From Allomuricauda sp. TY007 (GTDB lineage: Bacteria > Bacteroidota > Bacteroidia > Flavobacteriales > Flavobacteriaceae), in the NCBI RefSeq assembly GCF_010468565.1, contig NZ_WUEG01000007.1, positions 124,001 through 188,000 on the forward strand: DNA of 64,000 bases. Direction: 5' to 3'. Both the position numbers and the translations under genes were made by a program. The notes below the pieces were generated by a model that did no database searches, was not told the DNA's origin, and saw only the letters and a list, made by a program, of their open reading frames with translations. This document shows positions 58,750 through 64,000 of this stretch, in pieces (within the stretch, counting starts at the first letter, position 1; every line of letters begins with the position of its first letter).

Positions 58750-59655
58750 CTATAATCCCAATGTTTTAATATAATCCCTATTTGACTTGGCGCATGCTTT
58801 TGGGTTTCCCATGCCCGGCAAAATATCTTGTTCCACGACAATCCAATCATCGTATCCAGTCCGGCACAACAAATCCACAATTGCCTTAAAATCAATATCT
58901 CCTTTCCCCAGTTCACAAAAAACCCCATTTTTGAGTGCATCGAAATAATCCCCTTGGGCCTTTCTGGATCTCAGGGCAGCTTTGGAATCATAATCCTTAA
59001 AATGAACGTGCCAAATCCTGTCCCTGTATTTTTCCAAAGCTTTTATCGGATCCCCTCCTCCAAAGGCATAATGGCCCATATCCAAACAGAGTCCCACCAA
59101 ATCGGGATCAGTAAGTTCCATAAGGGTATCTATTTCTTCAGGGGTTTCCACATAACCCGCACAATGGTGGTGGAAAACGGTTCTTATGCCAAAAGCATTC
59201 TTTACGGCCCTTGCTATTTGATTGGCTCCTTTTGCGAAAACCTCCCATTGGGCCTGTGAAAGTCCCATTTCTGGAGTTATCCTTCCGGCATTCTTAGTTC
59301 TTTCCACTACCGAGGCATTGTCGTCCGCCAATACGATAAAGGCATCTTCATAGCCGGCCTTGTGCATCAGGTTTGCTACACGCATGGCAGATTCAAGGCC
59401 CTCCAGGTGTTTTGATTTATCTGCCAGAGCAACGGGAACAAAGGCCCCCAAGAGCTGAAGGCCCCTTTTGGTTATTTCCTTTCTCAAAAGGTTAGGGTTG
59501 GTCGGCATATAGCCCCAATCGCCAAGTTCGGTGCCCAAATACCCCGTTTCCTTGATCTCGTCCAAAACTTGTTCAAAACCTATTTCTTCAGATTTTTTTT
59601 CGAGTTCGAATTCCAGAGCCCCCCATGAACAGGGGGCATTTGCTATCTTGATCAT
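58750..59655 (-). CDS. iolE: Sugar-isomerase TIM barrel, 2-keto-myo-inositol dehydratase-like
   Basis: 301 residues. AP-endonuclease-2-type TIM barrel, opening KIANAPCSWGALEFE. Metal-site residues in TVFHHHCAGYVET (His), LCLDMGHYAFGGGDP (Asp/His), WHVHFKDYD and WIVVEQD (Glu) are intact. In inositol catabolism IolE dehydrates 2-keto-myo-inositol; IolI (isomerase) and IolH have a similar fold, so this identity is likely but not certain. 10 bases downstream of iolA. Confidence 0.8.
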   Translation of the reverse strand: MIKIANAPCSWGALEFELEKKSEEIGFEQVLDEIKETGYLGTELGDWGYMPTNPNLLRKEITKRGLQLLGAFVPVALADKSKHLEGLESAMRVANLMHKAGYEDAFIVLADDNASVVERTKNAGRITPEMGLSQAQWEVFAKGANQIARAVKNAFGIRTVFHHHCAGYVETPEEIDTLMELTDPDLVGLCLDMGHYAFGGGDPIKALEKYRDRIWHVHFKDYDSKAALRSRKAQGDYFDALKNGVFCELGKGDIDFKAIVDLLCRTGYDDWIVVEQDILPGMGNPKACAKSNRDYIKTLGL

Positions 59656-59665
59656 TTGTTATCCT

Positions 59666-61138
59666 TTAAAATTTGCGCGACCAAATATTTGGCCAACGTT
59701 CTATGACCACCTTGGTCTGTGTGAAAAATTCAATGGCATGCTTCCCTTGGCCGTGCAGATCGCCAAAAAAGCTATCCTTCCAACCACTGAAGGGGAACTG
59801 AGCCATTGGCGCGGCAACACCTATGTTGATTCCAATGTTTCCTGCATCAGCTTCGTTCCTGAATTTTCTGGCATTGGCACCACTGGTCGTGAACAGGCAG
59901 GCCATGTTCCCATAATTGCCTTTGTTGACAAATTGCAGGGCCTCATCAATGTTCTTCATCGATATCAAGCTCATCACCGGACCAAAAATTTCAGTTTGTA
60001 TCAACTCTTTGTCCAAGGCCACATTTTCCAAAATGGTGGGGGTTATAAAATTTCCCTTTTCATATCCGGAAATCGTTGCATTTCTACCATCCAACAAAAG
60101 TTTGGCCCCTTCGTCCACCCCTTTTTGGATGAGTCCTTCAATCCTTGTTTTGCTTTCTGGGGTAATCACCGGTCCCATATCCACATTGTCCAGACCATAG
60201 CCCGTGGTCCTGTTCTTTACTGTTTCATAAATGGAATCCTTGATCTCTCCTTTGTCATCGCCCACAGTGATAATGGTTGAGGCGGCAAGGCACCTTTGTC
60301 CGGCACATCCATATACTGAATCCGCAATGATCTTGGAAGACATTTCAATATCCGCATCAGGCAGTACGACCACGGGGTTTTTAGCTCCTCCCTGTGCCTG
60401 CACCCGTTTTCCATTGGCCGTTCCCTTGGAATAAATGTAACGGGCCACCGGGGTACTTCCCACAAAGCTTACTCCTTTTATGATGGGGTTTTCCAATATC
60501 GCATCTACGGATTCCTTGCCTCCATGTACCAAGTTCAACAACCCGTCCGGAATATTGAGCTGATCGATCAGTTCAAAGACCTTCATCATGGTCATGGGCA
60601 CTTTTTCCGATGGTTTTACGATAAAGGCATTCCCCGTGGCAATGGCGTAGGGCAAAAACCAAAATACGATCATTCCCGGAAAGTTGAACGGAGTGATGCA
60701 GGCTGCCACTCCAAGTGGTTGGCGGATCATCATCTCATCGATACCCGTGGCAATGTCCTCTATGACATCTCCTGCCATGAGCATAGGGGTACCACAGGCC
60801 ACTTCAACATTTTCTATGGCTCTTTGGATCTCCCCAAGCGATTCAGCCCTGGTCTTTCCCGATTCATTGGTAATGACCTCTGCCAATGCTTCCCGATTGT
60901 CCTCCAATAAGGTTTTGAGCTTGTACAGTACCTGTGTTCTTTTCATAACGGGTACTTTGCTCCATTCTTTGTATGCTTTATGTGCGGCCTTGGTCGCCCG
61001 ATCTACATCCTTTGCGGTATCCGCACCGTAAGGGACCTTTGCCAAAACTTCTTGATTGGCAGGATTATGTACCGCTATCGAATCTTTTGATGCGCTTTCG
61101 GACCATTTTCCGTCAATGTAATTCTTTAAAATATTCAT
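59666..61138 (-). CDS. iolA: Methylmalonate-semialdehyde dehydrogenase (CoA-acylating)
   Basis: 490 residues. Catalytic Cys in GQRCLAAS (~285) and general base region VQAQGGAKNP, with PFNFPGMIVFW. The absence of a conserved Glu in the LELGG-equivalent (here AQGGAKN) is the mark of CoA-acylating MMSDH, since Gly-Ala-Lys-Asn replaces it. Acts on malonate semialdehyde from inositol, or methylmalonate semialdehyde from valine; context supports inositol. Confidence 0.93.
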   Translation of the reverse strand: MNILKNYIDGKWSESASKDSIAVHNPANQEVLAKVPYGADTAKDVDRATKAAHKAYKEWSKVPVMKRTQVLYKLKTLLEDNREALAEVITNESGKTRAESLGEIQRAIENVEVACGTPMLMAGDVIEDIATGIDEMMIRQPLGVAACITPFNFPGMIVFWFLPYAIATGNAFIVKPSEKVPMTMMKVFELIDQLNIPDGLLNLVHGGKESVDAILENPIIKGVSFVGSTPVARYIYSKGTANGKRVQAQGGAKNPVVVLPDADIEMSSKIIADSVYGCAGQRCLAASTIITVGDDKGEIKDSIYETVKNRTTGYGLDNVDMGPVITPESKTRIEGLIQKGVDEGAKLLLDGRNATISGYEKGNFITPTILENVALDKELIQTEIFGPVMSLISMKNIDEALQFVNKGNYGNMACLFTTSGANARKFRNEADAGNIGINIGVAAPMAQFPFSGWKDSFFGDLHGQGKHAIEFFTQTKVVIERWPNIWSRKF

Positions 61139-61177
61139 TTTCTTGTTATTAAGGCTATATTAAAATAATTTTTTTTA

Positions 61178-62776
61178 TTATGAATTGCTTCCGAGCAATA
61201 TGTAAATCAGTATGGTGACCAAGCATAGCCCAATGGACATCGCTTTGGTGTATTTCCAGGAAACAAGGCTGACCGCACCCACATCTACCATATTGTATGA
61301 ACTTTTTCGGGGATAAAAATGGGAGACCACAAACATGATGGCCACATTAAGGACAAACTCAATGCCCCACAAATGCACGAAATGGATCCCGTGTTCCGTA
61401 TAGATCCACGACATAAAAATGTAGAACAGAAGTCCAAATATCAATGCCGCCTTCGCCCCTGTGGCCGAAATGCGCTTCATGAAAAACCCTGCTAACAAAA
61501 TGGATGCAATAGGGATAAAATAGATACCGTTAAGCTCTTGGAGCAATTGGTAAAGTCCGTCCGGTGCATTGGCCATCATAGGAGCCGCGAATATGGCTAC
61601 CACCGCCAAAATTGCTGATGTGGCCTTGCCGACTACCACAAGTTTGCTGTCACTTATATTCTTATTGATATGCTTTTTAACGATGTCTATGCTGAACAGC
61701 GTGGCCACAGAGTTGAGTACGGAGTTGAACGTGCTCAATACAGCACCCATGATGACGGCCGCAAAGAAACCGATCAGCCATGTTGGCAATACCTTTTTTA
61801 CCAGTTGTGGATAAACACTGTCCTGGTTGCCATAATAGGCATCCTGAAAATAATAGTAACAGATTACCCCTGGCAACACGATAATCAATGGAATCAGAAT
61901 TTTGAACAAACCCGTAAGCAAAAGACCCTTTTGTGCCTCCTTAAGGTTTTTGGCTCCCAATGCTCTTTGGACAATGGTCTGGTTCATACCCCAGAAATAC
62001 AACTGGTTTATGATCAATCCCGTGAACAGCACTTCAAACGGCAGTACGGAATCGGGTGCCCCAACGACATTGAACTTTTGCGGTGCAAATTCATATACTT
62101 CGGTTAGGCCGTGCAATACATTGCCATCACCTATGGCCATCAAGGCGAGAAAGGGAATGAGCAAACCGCCCAACAAAAGGCCGAACCCGTTGATGGTATC
62201 GGAAAATGCAACCGCTCTTAACCCCCCAAAGATGGCGTAAATAGATCCTATGGCCCCAATGACCACCACGGTAACCCACAAGCCCTGTGTCTTGTCCACC
62301 CCCAAAATTTCCGATACGCCAAAAAGGCTCTCTATACCAATGGCACCGGAATACAGTACTATGGGCAACAGAGTGACCACAAAAGAAAAAATCAAGATGA
62401 CGGCTACTAATGAACGTGTAAAACTGTCAAAACGGTTCTCCAAAAACTGGGGGATTGTGGTGAGTCCCATTTTAAGGTATTTGGGTACAAAAAACACGGC
62501 TGCCACAACCAATGCTATGGAAGATGTCACTTCCCATGCAATAACGATGAACCCATTGACGTATGAATTCCCATTCATGCCGATCAAGTGCTCCGAAGAA
62601 ATATTTGTCAATAGCATGGAACCGGCAATCACTGTCCCCGTAAGGCTTCTTCCACCCAAAAAGTAACCATCTGATGAACTCAGGTTGGTTTTTCTTAGAC
62701 TGTACCAGGTAAAGAGGGCAACTCCTCCCGTAAAAAGGACAAACGATGCCAGCATGATGATCAAATCTGAATCCAT
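61178..62776 (-). CDS. Sodium:solute symporter (SSS family), probable inositol transporter
   Basis: 532 residues, about 13-14 hydrophobic segments. GGRSLTGTVIAGSMLLTNIS (SSS sodium-site loop) and GMNQTIVQRALGAKNLKEAQ are family hallmarks. Such symporters carry sugars, inositol or carboxylates by sodium cotransport. Placement between iolD and iolA makes myo-inositol the likely solute, by context only. Confidence 0.88.
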   Translation of the reverse strand: MDSDLIIMLASFVLFTGGVALFTWYSLRKTNLSSSDGYFLGGRSLTGTVIAGSMLLTNISSEHLIGMNGNSYVNGFIVIAWEVTSSIALVVAAVFFVPKYLKMGLTTIPQFLENRFDSFTRSLVAVILIFSFVVTLLPIVLYSGAIGIESLFGVSEILGVDKTQGLWVTVVVIGAIGSIYAIFGGLRAVAFSDTINGFGLLLGGLLIPFLALMAIGDGNVLHGLTEVYEFAPQKFNVVGAPDSVLPFEVLFTGLIINQLYFWGMNQTIVQRALGAKNLKEAQKGLLLTGLFKILIPLIIVLPGVICYYYFQDAYYGNQDSVYPQLVKKVLPTWLIGFFAAVIMGAVLSTFNSVLNSVATLFSIDIVKKHINKNISDSKLVVVGKATSAILAVVAIFAAPMMANAPDGLYQLLQELNGIYFIPIASILLAGFFMKRISATGAKAALIFGLLFYIFMSWIYTEHGIHFVHLWGIEFVLNVAIMFVVSHFYPRKSSYNMVDVGAVSLVSWKYTKAMSIGLCLVTILIYILLGSNS

Positions 62777-62803
62777 TGGATTGGTTGGTTTAGTTGAGAG
62801 GGG

Positions 62804-64000
62804 TTATAGGTAATATTTTTGGGTCTTCTTATTGTTTTGATAGGTTTCAAAAGATTCTTTGACGGCATCTTTTTCAGATACTTCGGCCACAGCAACATCC
62901 CACCAAGCAAAACCTGGCACCCCTTTTTTGCGATCCACTTCAATGTAGATCAAAGTGGTCCTATCAATGGTCTTTGCCTCTTTTAGGGCTTCCTTGAGTT
63001 CGGCTACGTTGGATGCTTTTATGACATGAGCACCCATGCTCGCAGCGTTCGCGGCATAATCCACAGGCAGCAATCCACCGTCCAGATGTTCCGTTGCTAC
63101 GTTACGATATCGGTAGTATGTACCAAAACCTTCGCTCCCCAAAGAAGCAGAAAGAGAACCAATACTGGAATAACCATCATTGTTCAATAAGATGATGGTA
63201 AGCTTTTGCCGTTCTTGAATGGCAGTAACTATCTCCTGTGACATCATCAAATAGCTGCCATCGCCCACCATCACATAGATTTCACTATTAGGTCTAGCCA
63301 TCTTGGCGCCAAGGCCACCGGCAATTTCGTAGCCCATGCAAGAGTATCCGTATTCCAAATGGAAACCTTTCGGATTCCTTGTGCGCCATAATTTATGTAG
63401 ATCACCGGGCAGGCTTCCTGCTGCACAGAGTACAATGTCCTTAGCTTCAGAAAAATTGTTCACGGCACCTATGACCTCGCCTTGAAAAGCAGGTGTTCCG
63501 TTTTTTTCCGCATATATTCCGGATACAAAATCATCCCAGCTTTTGTTGAGTTCCATTACTTTTTCTCGGTATCCCTCCCCTACTTCAAAATCTGAAAGTT
63601 GCCGATCCAATTCTTCGAGAATCACCTTGGCATCTCCCACCAAGGGAATTGCACCGTGTTTGAAAGAATCGAATTCGGTTACATTGATATTTATAAAACG
63701 GACATTCGGGTTTTGGAAGCCTGATTTGGATATGGTGGTAAAATCACTGTAACGGGTTCCTATGCCTATGACCACATCGGCTTCCTTGGCCACTTCTATG
63801 GCCCCTGGGGTTCCCGTAACACCGACTGCACCCAAATTTTGGGGCACATCATAGGGCAACGATCCTTTCCCCGCATAGGTCTCTGCCACTGGAATTCCTG
63901 TTCGGGCAACCATTTTTTGCAAAACTTCGGTGGCTCCACTATAAATGGTCCCTCCCCCGGCAACAATGAACGGTTTTTTGCTCGTTTTAATGAGTGAGAC
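62804..64000 (-). CDS. iolD: 3D-(3,5/4)-trihydroxycyclohexane-1,2-dione hydrolase, partial (N-terminus off window)
   Basis: The open frame continues through the right edge: 398 codons plus stop. The shorter TTG-start reading at 63922 is not the true start because protein-like sequence (KKPFIVAGGGTIYSGATEVL) continues to the edge. Central domain GIPVAETYAGKGSLP, then the thiamine diphosphate-binding motif MVGDGSYLMMS...NND near residue 245-280 of the fragment. Ring-opens the dione in inositol catabolism. Typical IolD is ~620-640 residues, so about 220-240 residues are missing. First visible gene of the operon. Confidence 0.92.
   Translation of the reverse strand, partial: VSLIKTSKKPFIVAGGGTIYSGATEVLQKMVARTGIPVAETYAGKGSLPYDVPQNLGAVGVTGTPGAIEVAKEADVVIGIGTRYSDFTTISKSGFQNPNVRFININVTEFDSFKHGAIPLVGDAKVILEELDRQLSDFEVGEGYREKVMELNKSWDDFVSGIYAEKNGTPAFQGEVIGAVNNFSEAKDIVLCAAGSLPGDLHKLWRTRNPKGFHLEYGYSCMGYEIAGGLGAKMARPNSEIYVMVGDGSYLMMSQEIVTAIQERQKLTIILLNNDGYSSIGSLSASLGSEGFGTYYRYRNVATEHLDGGLLPVDYAANAASMGAHVIKASNVAELKEALKEAKTIDRTTLIYIEVDRKKGVPGFAWWDVAVAEVSEKDAVKESFETYQNNKKTQKYYL

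Noticed and set aside
55328-64000. Second attachment site (copy of the ssrA 3' end)
   Set aside because: Scanning for TTCGAATCCCTCCGGCT and for its shorter core found no second copy in the right part of the window.

Overview
The window comes from a marine-type member of the Flavobacteriaceae (Bacteroidota). Supporting signs are two proteins with type IX secretion (type B, gliding-associated) sorting domains, TonB-dependent receptors with a carboxypeptidase-regulatory-like N-terminal domain, promoters of the TAnnTTTG type, a tmRNA tag reading GENNYALAA, and Bacteroidota families such as DUF6588 and barrel-only receptor/TPR pairs. A Muricauda/Allomuricauda-like genus is a guess.

Layout. 1-3.3 kb: two tandem secreted T9SS type B proteins, the first cut by the window edge. 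3.4-14 kb: mostly housekeeping on the + strand (folE, cysS, an aldehyde dehydrogenase with a DUF779 partner and a divergent AraC regulator, yidD, lgt, DUF192, GNAT, a two-half ABC ATPase, a trehalose-synthase-like glycosyltransferase). 14-31 kb: mostly - strand (fused secDF, mdh, DUF6588, gyrB, asnB, an amidohydrolase, and a barrel protein paired with a 1007-residue TPR lipid-envelope-type protein). 32-37 kb: lemA with two tandem DUF3137 copies, an FtsE-type ATPase and a polyphosphate-glucokinase-like ROK kinase. 37-41 kb: typA and three tandem paralogous small envelope proteins, then kdsA.

41.9-49.9 kb is a six-gene metal or siderophore uptake locus: two TonB-dependent receptors, a DUF4198 protein, two small membrane proteins and a PepSY membrane protein. 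Its promoter is flanked by two inverted copies of a 22-base operator-like sequence. 49.9-54.6 kb holds small accessory genes and a LYS1-like oxidoreductase.

54.9-64 kb is the most accessory part. The tmRNA gene ssrA is followed at its 3' end by a tyrosine recombinase, a broken second recombinase and another decayed gene, then by a myo-inositol catabolic operon (iolD-transporter-iolA-iolE-iolG, - strand) that runs off the right edge. This is the arrangement expected of an integrative element at ssrA, but the far attachment site is not in the window.

Dispersed hairpin-forming repeats occur in several intergenic gaps (17.2, 25.4, 37.0 and 54.7-54.9 kb). I see no CRISPR array, tRNA, rRNA or insertion sequence. 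I found no system that I can claim is undescribed; the best candidates for follow-up are the flanked metal-uptake promoter, the ssrA-linked island, the barrel/TPR pair and the DUF3137 duplication.
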